DNA of 64,000 nt from Leptospiraceae bacterium (GTDB taxonomy: Bacteria > Spirochaetota > Leptospiria > Leptospirales > Leptospiraceae): the NCBI GenBank assembly GCA_024233865.1, contig JACKPA010000004.1, positions 248,001 to 312,000 of the forward strand, written 5' to 3'. How positions within the stretch are numbered: the first letter of the stretch is position 1; every line of letters starts with the position of its first letter. The translations under genes were made by a program, and so were the position numbers. The notes under the pieces are model-generated. The model was not told the DNA's origin. It made no database searches and was given only the letters and a program-made list of their open reading frames with translations. Of the stretch, positions 8,397 through 17,185 are shown piece by piece.

Positions 8397-9381
8397 ACGT
8401 GAGTTCGGGATTAAAATTAAATTAAAATATAAAAAAATGATTTTCTCCTAGGTAGCCAAACTCAATTCTGGATTTATGAACAACAACAGAATGAGTTTGA
8501 CATATATATTTTGTGATATAGATGACTTTTGTAAAGAATTAAAAATAAATCGCCTTCCAGTTCCAGGTAAAAGAAATCGTTTTACTAGAGAAACTGAATT
8601 ATGCACGAGTGAGATTATGACAATTCTTGTATTATTTCATCTAAAGGGATATAGAACATTCAAGTGGTTCTATTGTGATTATGTAAAGGAAACATTATTC
8701 CCAAGAATTTCCAAAACTTGTTAGCTACAACCGTTTCGTTGAACTAATTCACAAGTATTACTTCCACTTTTGCTTACCTAAGTATACAGAGACTCGGAAG
8801 TAAATCCGGACATTTATCATTGATTCCACAGCTTTGAAAGTATGTGAAAATAAAAGAATCCATAATCACAAGGTTTTTGCTGGTTTAGCGGAGCGTGGCA
8901 AGACAAGTGTAGGTTGGTTTTATGGATTCAAACTACATCTAATTATCAATGAAAAGGAGAAATAATATCTTTTTACATTACAAAGGGCAATGTAGATGAT
9001 AGAAATGAAGAAGTAATTTTCTTTCTTACAAAAAATCTTAAAGGAAAACTTTTTGGGGATAGAGGTTATATTAGCCAAAATTATTTAAAAACTTCTTGAA
9101 AGAGGAATTAAAATGATAACAAAAATTAGAAGAAATATGAAAAACATACTTATGGACATGACAGAAAAACTCTTACTTAGAAAAAGAGCAGTCATTGAAT
9201 CCGTAAATGAGGAACTCAAAAATATATGTCAGATACAACACACTAGACATCGTAGTGTTATTAATTGGATGGTAAATATAACTTCGGGATTAATTGCATA
9301 TTCATTTTTTCCTAAAAAACCTAGTATCGACTTAAAAACAGGCGGTATTTTGGTTGAAATTTGATTATCCCGAACTCACGT
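8397..9381 (+). mobile_element. IS982-family insertion sequence (985 bp), degenerate
   Basis: The ends are perfect 15 bp inverted repeats, ACGTGAGTTCGGGAT at 8397-8411 and its complement at 9367-9381. The size fits IS982. The transposase gene inside is broken. The two flanks belong to different elements (IS1634 fragment left, IS66 fragment right) and I find no convincing target duplication, so a deletion or recombination followed insertion. Confidence 0.8.
8476..9364 (+). pseudogene. IS982-family transposase, degraded
   Basis: Starts at ATG 8476 with an IS982-type N-terminus (IDDFCKELK ... SEIMTILVLFHLKGYRTFKWFY). A frameshift near 8705 moves the frame to FPKLVSYNRFVEL. An in-frame TAA follows near 8802, just before the first catalytic block FIIDSTALKVCENKR. 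Another frameshift lies near 8960. The end resumes in the last frame from about 9113 (KRAVIESVNEELKN ... SVINWMVN), stopping at 9364. At least three lesions, so inactive. Confidence 0.85.
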
Positions 9382-9672
9382 TACAGTAGTATGTAAGTCA
9401 TAGCTAAGTGTTTTGTATGCCTTCCGATAGTCCAAACCATCAAGCAACCACTCCAATTCTTTCATGCTGATTTCCATTGAATTATTATCCGATTTCAACC
9501 ACATATACTTGTCTTTCTCCAAACGCTTCTGCCATAAACAAAAACCGTTCCTATCCCAGTAGAGTATTTTGATTTGGTTTCTTCGCTTATTGCAAAATAC
9601 AAACAGGCTCTTGTCATTTGTTACCAATAATTTGATAATGAAATCATCTATCCTGTGCCAAAGCTTTTTCAT
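9382..9672 (-). pseudogene. IS66-family TnpB (Orf2) fragment
   Basis: The frame encodes the typical IS66 Orf2 core FVFCNKRRNQIKILYWDRNG, then FCLWQKRLEKDKY and ELEWLLDGLDYRKAYKT. The conserved N-terminus is missing, and the last residues plus stop (9376) are read from the end of the IS982 element. TnpA and the large TnpC are absent. It abuts the 3' end of ackA by 37 bp, marking the edge of the mobile debris. Confidence 0.75.
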
Positions 9673-9708
9673 ATGCCATTTTACTATTTCTTTTACATGA
9701 CTACATAT

Positions 9709-10914
9709 CTATCCAATCACTTCCATTGTTCCTTTGGCAATTTGCAATTCTTCGTTTGTGGGAATTACAAGAATTTTCACTTTGCCATCATCCGAATGAA
9801 TAGAACGAGACTGCCCATTGTTGATTTGGTTCAATCCATCAGAGATAGAAATTCCAAGGGCTTCTAAATTTTCACAGGCTCCCTTACGAATGTCAGAACT
9901 ATTTTCGCCAATTCCACCGGTAAATACAATGGCATCTAACTTACCAAGAGCAGCAAAGTAAGCACCTATATATTTTTTGATTCGATAAGCGTAGAGATCA
10001 AAGGCTAAGCTTGCTTTTGGGTCTTTTGCCTTTCTCTTTTCTAATACGTCCCTCATATCGTTGGTACCACAAAGCCCTTTGAGTCCGCTTTTTTTGTTTA
10101 ATAGAGTATCCAGTTCCGCTATATTCATTTTGAGCTCATTGGCAAGGAAAAAGAGAATACCGGGATCTATATCACCAGACCTTGTTCCCATCACAATTCC
10201 TTCCAAAGGTGTCATTCCCATAGAAGTGTCGATACATTTACCATTTTGTATCGCTGCCATACTGGATCCATTTCCCAAGTGGATGGTAATCAAATTCAAT
10301 GTATCTAGGGTTGTATTTAAAAACTTGGCTGTTTGAAATGCAACGTATTTGTGGGACGTACCATGAAATCCATATCTACGAACCTTATATTTTTCATACA
10401 ACTCATGCTCTATGGCATAGTGGAAGGCACGCGGAGGAATGGTTTGGTGGAAAGCCGTATCAAAAACTGCTACCTGTGGAATACCAGGAAAAGATTCTTG
10501 GCAAGCTTCGATTCCGATCAAATTCGCCGGATTGTGCAAAGGTGCCAAAGGAGCGTGTTCTTGGATTGCTCGAATCACGTCTTGGTCTATTACGACCGGC
10601 TCATGGAAAGCTTCACCTCCATGAACAACTCGGTGTCCGATGGCTGTAATATCCTTTTTGGTTTCTATGACTCCTGTATTTTTGTCAGTAAGCAAATCTA
10701 TCATAATGGAAATGGCTGCTTTGTGCCCGGTGATAGCTTGCTCCTTGCTTACTTTACTTCCGTCTGTTCTATATGGATGCTTTCTATGGGTAATCACACT
10801 GGAACTTTCTCCGATCTTTTCAATTAAACCGGCAGCCAAGACTTCAGATGTATCCATAAAAAATAATTGGTATTTCAGAGAAGAACTACCAGTGTTGATA
10901 ACTAGTATTTTCAT
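9709..10914 (-). CDS. ackA: Acetate kinase
   Basis: Converts acetyl phosphate and ADP to acetate and ATP (reversible) in the cytoplasm. At 401 aa it has normal family length. It opens with the ASKHA phosphate-binding segment VINTGSSSLKYQLF. It contains GHRVVHGG, FDTAFHQTIP, YGFHGTSHKYV (catalytic His), HLGNGSS, DTSMGMTPLEG, GTRSGDIDPG and FTGGIGENS, all acetate kinase signatures. Its ATG overlaps the stop of pta by 4 bp (ATGA), so the two are translationally coupled. Together they link acetyl-CoA to substrate-level ATP synthesis or acetate assimilation. The 3' side faces IS debris. Confidence 0.97.
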   Translation of the reverse strand: MKILVINTGSSSLKYQLFFMDTSEVLAAGLIEKIGESSSVITHRKHPYRTDGSKVSKEQAITGHKAAISIMIDLLTDKNTGVIETKKDITAIGHRVVHGGEAFHEPVVIDQDVIRAIQEHAPLAPLHNPANLIGIEACQESFPGIPQVAVFDTAFHQTIPPRAFHYAIEHELYEKYKVRRYGFHGTSHKYVAFQTAKFLNTTLDTLNLITIHLGNGSSMAAIQNGKCIDTSMGMTPLEGIVMGTRSGDIDPGILFFLANELKMNIAELDTLLNKKSGLKGLCGTNDMRDVLEKRKAKDPKASLAFDLYAYRIKKYIGAYFAALGKLDAIVFTGGIGENSSDIRKGACENLEALGISISDGLNQINNGQSRSIHSDDGKVKILVIPTNEELQIAKGTMEVIG

Positions 10915-13019
10915 ATTAACCCCTTTTCAGCTTGTGCTTGTATAGCGGTAATGGCAACCGTATTTACAATGTCCGGAATTAGACAACCCCGGCTTAGGTC
11001 ATTTACCGGTTTGTTCAAGCCTTGCAAAACCGGACCTATCGCAACTGCTTTTGCAGAGCGTTGGACTGCTTTGTAGGTGTTGTTTCCGGTGTTGAGGTCT
11101 GGGAATATAAAAACGGTAGCTCGACCGGCTACTTGGCTATTAGGCATTTTTGTTTTGGCTACTTCCATGTCAACGGCAGCGTCATATTGCATTGGACCTT
11201 CTAACTTAAGATCAGGTCTCTTTTCTTTTGCTAATTTGGTTGCTTCCCTGACCCTTTCCACTTCCGATCCTTGACCGGAACTTCCCGTAGAATACGAAAG
11301 CATGGCAACAATTGGTTCAATTCCAAATGCTCTGGCTGTATCAGCTGAACCTATGGCAATTTCTGCCAATTCTGCGGATGTCGGATTCGGATTAACCGCA
11401 CAATCACCATAAACCAATACTCTATCTTCCAAACACATAAAAAATACGCTGGAAACGATGGTGGAATTTGGTTTTGTTTTTACAATTTGGAAAGCGGGAC
11501 GGATGGTTTGGGCGGTTGTGTGAATAGAACCGGAAACCATTCCGTCAGCGTGTCCTTTATAAATCATCATGGTTCCAAAGTAATTCACATCAGCCATAAT
11601 GTCTTTCACTACGTCTACCGTAGCACCTTTATTTTTCCGCAATTCACAAAAGGTTGCGACATAATCATCATAATAAGTTGATTGAACGGGATTGATAATA
11701 TTAATCCCATTCATTTTTAAGCCCAGGTTGTCTATTTTCTCTCGGATTTTCATCTCATCTCCCAGAAGGGTAATATCTACTATATTCCGCCTGAGAAGTA
11801 TTTCGCTTGCCTTCAGAATACGATCTTCCGCTCCTTCGGGTAAAACGATGTGTTGTTTGTTGGATTTTGCTTTTTGTAACAATCCATACTCGAACATTTT
11901 TGGTGTCACCATTGTGGAACGTGTGATGGAAATTTTTTGTTGAAGTTCTTCCACGTTTACGTGAGATTCAAATAGACCGAGAGCAGAGACAATTTTTCTG
12001 GGAGTGTGGAGAGATATTGTAGCATGAATCGAGTTTATTTTCAAAGCAGTTTCAAAGGTATTATCCTTTACACTAAGAATACTTATCGGAAAATCGATTA
12101 AACCATCAATGAGTTCCCTTATTTTACCTTCCGGTTTCATACCCCCGGTAAGCACGATTCCGGCAACTTTTGGCATTGCAATAGAAAATAGTGATAAGAT
12201 ACAAGCAATTATGATGTCAGCTCGATCACCGGGCGTAATAACGATTGTTCCATGCTTTAACCTTTCCATATAGTTTCCAACCTGCATGGCTGCAATGGAT
12301 GAGCCTGTTGTAGGCTTGATGAGATTATCTTTTCCGTATACAATTTCAGCTTCCAACCGATTGGCTATGTCTGACATTGTAGGTCTTCCTAAGCTTGCTT
12401 CATCAGGTATTGTATACACAAGTCTATCTTTGAACAGAGTATGGTATTTAAAGACAGAATTCAGTTCATCGGTTTGATTATCCGGAACTCTGTTGACAAT
12501 GAGTGCAACTATTTCACATCCTTTATCATCAAGGGATTCTATTGCCAACTCTACCGAGCTGATAATTTCTTCTACATTTTTGTGGAAAGCATTTGTTACA
12601 ACAAGGAGGGGAGTTCCTAAATTGTTGGCTATCCTCGTGTTAATGTCAAATTCAAAGGCGGAAGTCCCACTTTCGAAATCACTCCCTTCGCACAATACAA
12701 AGTCAAATTTATTTTCCAAAGCTTTGTATTTTGCTAAAATGCCATCCAATAATTCTTCTTCTTTTCCGGAAGTAATTAACTCTTGAGCTTCCTGTACCGT
12801 ATAGGCATAACAATCTTGATAGTCTGTTTTTAAATGGTAGTATCCGTTGATTAGTTGGATATCGTTGTCCGATTTGTTGCTAAATGGCTCGGCATTGATA
12901 ATAGGGCGAAAAAAAGCCACATTTTCCGAGTCACGGAGTAGCATTTCCATTACACCTAAGGCAATGGCAGATTTTCCACTTCTGGCTTCGGTGGTGGTTA
13001 TATATAAATTTTTTGACAT
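10911..13019 (-). CDS. pta: Phosphate acetyltransferase (long form)
   Basis: Interconverts acetyl-CoA and acetyl phosphate. At 702 aa it is the long, E. coli-like form: an N-terminal P-loop domain (TTTEARSGKSAIALG), a central DRTGG-type region (about 210-330) and a C-terminal catalytic domain (about 375-702). The catalytic part contains LPEGAEDRILKA, MVSGSIHTTAQTIRPA, VYGDCAVNPNP, SYSTGSSGQGSEVERV and LQGLNKPVNDLSRG. First gene of a two-gene operon with ackA. The 151 bp upstream region (13020-13170) separates it from the neighbouring minus-strand kinase; I saw no clear operator there. Confidence 0.97.
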   Translation of the reverse strand: MSKNLYITTTEARSGKSAIALGVMEMLLRDSENVAFFRPIINAEPFSNKSDNDIQLINGYYHLKTDYQDCYAYTVQEAQELITSGKEEELLDGILAKYKALENKFDFVLCEGSDFESGTSAFEFDINTRIANNLGTPLLVVTNAFHKNVEEIISSVELAIESLDDKGCEIVALIVNRVPDNQTDELNSVFKYHTLFKDRLVYTIPDEASLGRPTMSDIANRLEAEIVYGKDNLIKPTTGSSIAAMQVGNYMERLKHGTIVITPGDRADIIIACILSLFSIAMPKVAGIVLTGGMKPEGKIRELIDGLIDFPISILSVKDNTFETALKINSIHATISLHTPRKIVSALGLFESHVNVEELQQKISITRSTMVTPKMFEYGLLQKAKSNKQHIVLPEGAEDRILKASEILLRRNIVDITLLGDEMKIREKIDNLGLKMNGINIINPVQSTYYDDYVATFCELRKNKGATVDVVKDIMADVNYFGTMMIYKGHADGMVSGSIHTTAQTIRPAFQIVKTKPNSTIVSSVFFMCLEDRVLVYGDCAVNPNPTSAELAEIAIGSADTARAFGIEPIVAMLSYSTGSSGQGSEVERVREATKLAKEKRPDLKLEGPMQYDAAVDMEVAKTKMPNSQVAGRATVFIFPDLNTGNNTYKAVQRSAKAVAIGPVLQGLNKPVNDLSRGCLIPDIVNTVAITAIQAQAEKGLI

Positions 13020-13170
13020 ATCATTCCAGCTCCTAAAATATATACCATGATTGGAGTGATTTACATGATTAGCTTACTTGATTTTAAAGGATTTTCTTAA
13101 AAAAAGTAATCCAAAAACCACTCTATGTTTAGTATATTATTATTTATTGCTATAAATCAACTGAAAAATT

Positions 13171-14277
13171 TTAATTTAAATATATTGGTAGGGTGAACTT
13201 GAAACTGCTGCCTTTTCCTTCAATGCTTTCTACTGAGATGGTTCCGCCGTTTTTTTCAATAAATTCTTTGCATAAAATCAAGCCCAAACCGGTTCCTTTC
13301 TCATTTTCGGTTCCATTAGTCGAATATTTTACACTGATTTGAAAGAGTTTGTCTATATCTTCTTTGGGAATACCAACTCCGGTATCAGAAATAATAATTT
13401 CTACAAACCTATCTGTGAGTTTCGAGTCAATTGTCACTTCACCGTTTTTAGGTGTGAATTTGATGGCGTTGGAAATCAGGTTTCTGAATATAGTGTCTAT
13501 AGTGTTTTTGTCAGCCAGAACATAAATATCGTCTTTGACTAAGGATTTTAATTGTATACTTTTGTTTTGTGCCGTGCTGCTGGACATACGAATATTGGCT
13601 TGAACTACGTGGTTGATGTTCAATTTTTCTGGGAAATATTGTATTTTGTCTGTTTGTGTTCTTGACCATTCCAAAAGGTTTTCTAATAGGTTATAACCTT
13701 CTTTTGTGGATCGATACATGCTGGAAACATACTTGTGTATTTGAGCTTTATCCAATTCGGCAATATTATGAATAATCACTTCTCCAAGACCCAAAATTCC
13801 TTGGAAGGGATTTCGCAAATCATGAGCTATAATCGAAAAAAGTTTGTCTTTAGCTGCATTAAGAACTTCAAGTTTCTGCTTTTGATGCCGTATCGTTAAG
13901 TGGGTCTTTACTCTTGCCAAAATTTCCATTGAATCAAAAGGCTTGGCGATATAATCAATAGCACCCATTTCAAAACCCTTGATCTTATTGATTGGTTCTG
14001 TCAAAGCACTCAAAAAAATTATCGGAATGTCACGAGTTATTGGATTGTCTTTTATGATTTTGCAAGTTTCGTATCCATCCATTTTTGGCATGAGTATATC
14101 TAATAAAATTAAGTCAGGTGGAGTTTCATTGATAAACTTTATGGCTTCTTCCCCAGAATATTGGATATAAACTTTGTATCCTTCCGATTCTAGTATACAT
14201 TCTAGTAATTTAATGTTTTGATGGTTATCATCTATGATAAGTATTGAAAAAAGACTTGTTTTTGATTCATTTTGCAT
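13171..14277 (-). CDS. Response regulator-histidine kinase hybrid (REC-HisKA-HATPase)
   Basis: A soluble 368-residue signalling protein. The REC domain comes first (about 10-125; acidic pair IIDD, phospho-acceptor D60 in LILLDILMP, K in AKPFD). A short linker helix is followed by HisKA with H152 (IIAHDLRNPFQG) and a HATPase_c domain (N-box ISNAIKF, G1 DTGVGIP, G2 GTGLGLILC). There are no membrane segments or PAS domain, so input is presumably phosphorylation of REC by another kinase. It has the same domain order as the protein at 35055-36167. No output regulator is adjacent; target unknown. Confidence 0.9.
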   Translation of the reverse strand: MQNESKTSLFSILIIDDNHQNIKLLECILESEGYKVYIQYSGEEAIKFINETPPDLILLDILMPKMDGYETCKIIKDNPITRDIPIIFLSALTEPINKIKGFEMGAIDYIAKPFDSMEILARVKTHLTIRHQKQKLEVLNAAKDKLFSIIAHDLRNPFQGILGLGEVIIHNIAELDKAQIHKYVSSMYRSTKEGYNLLENLLEWSRTQTDKIQYFPEKLNINHVVQANIRMSSSTAQNKSIQLKSLVKDDIYVLADKNTIDTIFRNLISNAIKFTPKNGEVTIDSKLTDRFVEIIISDTGVGIPKEDIDKLFQISVKYSTNGTENEKGTGLGLILCKEFIEKNGGTISVESIEGKGSSFKFTLPIYLN

Positions 14278-14376
14278 GATATTTTAAAAAATATGTAATA
14301 AGAATTATCCTAAGGATAAGATTTTAACTGTCAAATTGTTTTTTTATGGGGTATTTGAAAAGTAAAAAATATCCTT

Positions 14377-14399
14377 GAATTTTGTTAATTACAAAATTC
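14377..14399. promoter_or_regulatory. Palindrome upstream of the CopZ-like gene
   Basis: GAATTTTGT (14377-14385) and ACAAAATTC (14391-14399) are exact inverted repeats around TAATT, 87 bp before the CopZ-like start. A second short palindrome, TTATCCTAAGGATAA, lies at about 14304-14318, close to the start of the divergent kinase gene. Either could be an operator; there is no direct evidence of a regulator. Confidence 0.3.
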
Positions 14400-14436
14400 A
14401 TTGGAGGGTATCCCTTAAACCAAAGCGTAACCGATC

Positions 14437-14470
14437 CCTGAGCGTAGTCGAAGGGAGTAGTCGAAGGGAA
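14437..14470. repeat. CGTAGTCGAAG-type short interspersed repeat
   Basis: CCTGAGCGTAGTCGAAGGG is followed at once by a partial second copy (GTAGTCGAAGGG). Related GACTACGCTC or GCTACGCTCAGTG motifs occur near 42895-42935 and 53567-53590, always between genes. It sits directly upstream of the CopZ-like ribosome-binding site. Confidence 0.55.
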
Positions 14471-14485
14471 ATAGGAGAAAATAAT

Positions 14486-14692
14486 ATGAAAACCATAACA
14501 CTAAATGTCGAAGGAATGTCTTGTAACCACTGTGTAAAAGCTGTTGAAGGAGCTTTAAAAGAAAATCAAGCAAAACAGGCAACAGCAAGCTTAGAGGATA
14601 AATCCGTCACCATTGAATTTGATGAATCTACCTTGTCTTTGGACAAAATAAAAGACATTATACAAAAAGAAGGTTACAAAGCTATATTATAA
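14486..14692 (+). CDS. Heavy-metal-associated (HMA) domain protein, CopZ-like
   Basis: A 68-residue single HMA domain with the metal-binding motif GMSCNHC (Cys13 and Cys16 by count) near the N-terminus. Such proteins are cytosolic copper chaperones that hand Cu(I) to P-type ATPases. The start at 14486 is chosen because AGGAGA precedes it at good spacing and it gives exactly one HMA domain; an upstream ATG at 14375 would only add residues read from repeats. No copper ATPase or CsoR/CopY gene is next to it, so the partner must lie elsewhere. Confidence 0.88.
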   Translation: MKTITLNVEGMSCNHCVKAVEGALKENQAKQATASLEDKSVTIEFDESTLSLDKIKDIIQKEGYKAIL

Positions 14693-14772
14693 AATGACAA
14701 AATAAATACAATTAAGACTTTTAAAATAGATTAAAGCCTTAAATAAATATTAACTATTGCAGGTTAAATCTA

Positions 14773-17091
14773 ATGAAATTAAAACTTATAGCAACCTCAG
14801 ATAACATCAAAAACGAATTCGGAGAAAGTTCTGAAACATTTATTGCATCTATGGACCTAATGACACAGTACTATTCTAAGATTAGCGGAGAATGTGTTAT
14901 CCAAACCTCCTACAAGCAATGGGAAAAATTTCTTAGTTTAGCGTATGGAAAGTTTATTGGAAACACAAAGGTCTTCTTGGTTCACACATACCTGAGCGTA
15001 TTTTCCAAAATACTCGCTTTCTCTATTTTGTCCAAAGACAAGGAATTTATCGAAGACCAAGAATTGGAAACAATCCTAAACGGACATATATTTGATGATT
15101 ACAGAATAGAAAATTTCGTTGCGAACGATTTTTACCATTGGATAGCAACTGAGGCAAACTACAAAGCCTTACACCCCGTATTTCGAAAAATCCTCCAAAC
15201 GCTAGAGAACTTTGACTTTTCCAACATCCAAGAAGATATTTTAAAAGGTGTTTACCAGGAACTCATCGATATAGAAACAAGACATAAATTAGGAGAATAC
15301 TACACTCCCGATTGGCTCTGCAACGAAATTATAGATTCTTTTGAAATAAAGCGAGATAGCAAGTTTCTTGACCCGGCTTGTGGAAGCGGTTCGTTTATCA
15401 GAGCGTTTATCCATAAATTAAAAAAGCTATACCCGAAAATAACAGCAGAGGAAATCTTGGCACAAGTGAGTGGAATCGATATTCATCCATTATCTTTGCA
15501 AATTGCCAAAACAAACGTGCTGCTAGAAATCTATGACTTGATAAAGAAAACTAAAAAGCCCATTGAAATGAAATTGTATCTGAAAAATGCGTTGTCACTT
15601 CCGGAAAAAGAAAACCCTTCCTTTGATTTCATTGGTGGGAATCCGCCTTGGCTGACGTATTCCATGTTTTCCAATAAGGAATACCAAGAGATTTTGAGCA
15701 AATTAGCAGGAATTTACGAGCTGATTCCATCTGCCGCCAATATGCCTCACTTGGAAATTGCGTCTATCTTTTTGTCTCATGCAAGTGAAAAGTTTTTAAA
15801 GCCAAACGGGAAAATTGCCTTTGTACTCCCTCGAAGCTTTTTATCTGCTGATCAACACAAAAATTTTCGAACAGGTACGTCAGTAGGCTTCAATCTAACA
15901 AGTATTTGGGACTTGAATAATGTAAAGCCTCTGTTTAACGTTCCCGCTATGGTTGCCTTTGCAGAAAAAGAGAGCAAAAAGGAAAAATGCAAATTTCCTA
16001 AATCGGGAATATCGGGTATTAAGTTTAGTGGTAATGGTGTTATACATAAATCCGAAGTAACCTGGTATTATTCTACACTAGGCGAGAGAACAGCATTGTC
16101 TGATAAAAAAGGTGATTTGACAGAAGGTAAAAACTTCTACGAACCATACTTCAAACAAGGAGCAAACATCGTTCCACGCAATTTCTACTTTATAGACGTA
16201 GCGGAAGTTCTACCCAAAAAGAAAGCAGGCAGAGACGGCAGAGTTGTGATTGTAAAGACGGCAGAGCATGTACTTGCAGACGCAAAGCCACCTTGGAAAG
16301 AATTTATCTTAAAAGACCGACTCAATACAAACTTCATCTTTACAACTGCCATGTCCAAGAGCATCTTGCCGTTTGCTCTAATCAATCCCGTTTTGGTAGC
16401 CTTACCAATCGTTATAGAAAGGGTTGGCAAGAGAAAAGAAATCCGGCTACTCGATGCGGACAAGGTTCTGGCAATCGGAGACTACTATTCATCCAAATAT
16501 TTCCAAAAGGCTGAGAATCTTTGGGACAAGTATAAAACGGAGAAAAACGAAAACATTTCTATTTCAGATTATCTGAATTGGCAAAACAAACTAACAGGAC
16601 AAGACATAAATTCCAAATATCTCGTGTTGTACAATGCTTCTGCCAAAGATGCCAATGCCGTTGTGTTAGAAAGAAGGAAGTTTGACTTTCCGTTTATCGT
16701 AGAGAGTGCAGCCTATTGGTATGCCACTGATGATAAAGACGAAGCCATCTATCTTTGTGCTTTTTTAAACAGTAATTTTGCCAATAAGCAAATTAAGGAC
16801 TTTCAAGCAAGAGGACTCTTTGGTCCGAGGCATGTTAGTAAAACTATTCTCCAGGTTCCTTTACCACAGTTCAACCCTACAACAAAGATTTACAAAACTC
16901 TATCAGATTTAGGAGAATCTTGCATCCAAAAGACAACGGATTTTTTGAGCCATTGGGACACAAAGGAAGTTTCCAGCTTGAAATTAGGAAATCTTCGGTT
17001 GAAAATCAGAGAGCATCTTTATAAAGAGCTAAATGAGATTGACAAGGTTTTAGGAAATTTAATCCCTAACCCTGGTATTACAGTAAAATAA
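14773..17091 (+). CDS. N6-adenine DNA methyltransferase, orphan (Eco57I-like)
   Basis: A 772-residue protein with an N-terminal helical region (about 1-175). The methylase core follows: GEYYTPDWLC near 180, SAM-binding FLDPACGSGSF near 202, GIDIHPLSLQIAK near 240 and catalytic GNPPWLTY near 290. Then comes a long C-terminal target-recognition-like region ending in short helices. Unlike the gene at 1-2153 I see no PD-(D/E)xK signature at the N-terminus, and no separate endonuclease is adjacent. It may be a solitary epigenetic methylase, the methylase part of a dispersed system, or a nuclease-methylase whose nuclease I cannot recognise. Confidence 0.8.
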   Translation: MKLKLIATSDNIKNEFGESSETFIASMDLMTQYYSKISGECVIQTSYKQWEKFLSLAYGKFIGNTKVFLVHTYLSVFSKILAFSILSKDKEFIEDQELETILNGHIFDDYRIENFVANDFYHWIATEANYKALHPVFRKILQTLENFDFSNIQEDILKGVYQELIDIETRHKLGEYYTPDWLCNEIIDSFEIKRDSKFLDPACGSGSFIRAFIHKLKKLYPKITAEEILAQVSGIDIHPLSLQIAKTNVLLEIYDLIKKTKKPIEMKLYLKNALSLPEKENPSFDFIGGNPPWLTYSMFSNKEYQEILSKLAGIYELIPSAANMPHLEIASIFLSHASEKFLKPNGKIAFVLPRSFLSADQHKNFRTGTSVGFNLTSIWDLNNVKPLFNVPAMVAFAEKESKKEKCKFPKSGISGIKFSGNGVIHKSEVTWYYSTLGERTALSDKKGDLTEGKNFYEPYFKQGANIVPRNFYFIDVAEVLPKKKAGRDGRVVIVKTAEHVLADAKPPWKEFILKDRLNTNFIFTTAMSKSILPFALINPVLVALPIVIERVGKRKEIRLLDADKVLAIGDYYSSKYFQKAENLWDKYKTEKNENISISDYLNWQNKLTGQDINSKYLVLYNASAKDANAVVLERRKFDFPFIVESAAYWYATDDKDEAIYLCAFLNSNFANKQIKDFQARGLFGPRHVSKTILQVPLPQFNPTTKIYKTLSDLGESCIQKTTDFLSHWDTKEVSSLKLGNLRLKIREHLYKELNEIDKVLGNLIPNPGITVK

Positions 17092-17185
17092 AGTAAAAAT
17101 CAATATTTTAATTTAGAATGATTCTATCTATTATTCTTAGTTGAATATAAGTATGCTATTATTATACTTGGAATAGATATTCATT

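Noticed and set aside
8390..9390. Target-site duplication for the IS982 element
   Set aside because: TTA-rich flanks (ATGTTA left, TACAGT right) give at most two or three shared bases; too weak to claim.
5700..9395. The 11-mer ACAGTAGTATG occurs three times (about 5705 minus strand, 6361 and 9383)
   Set aside because: In the ISKra4 copies it is the same coding segment (TVV) or its neighbour; the third is at an IS982 junction. No wider similarity surrounds the third, so I do not call a target-site family.
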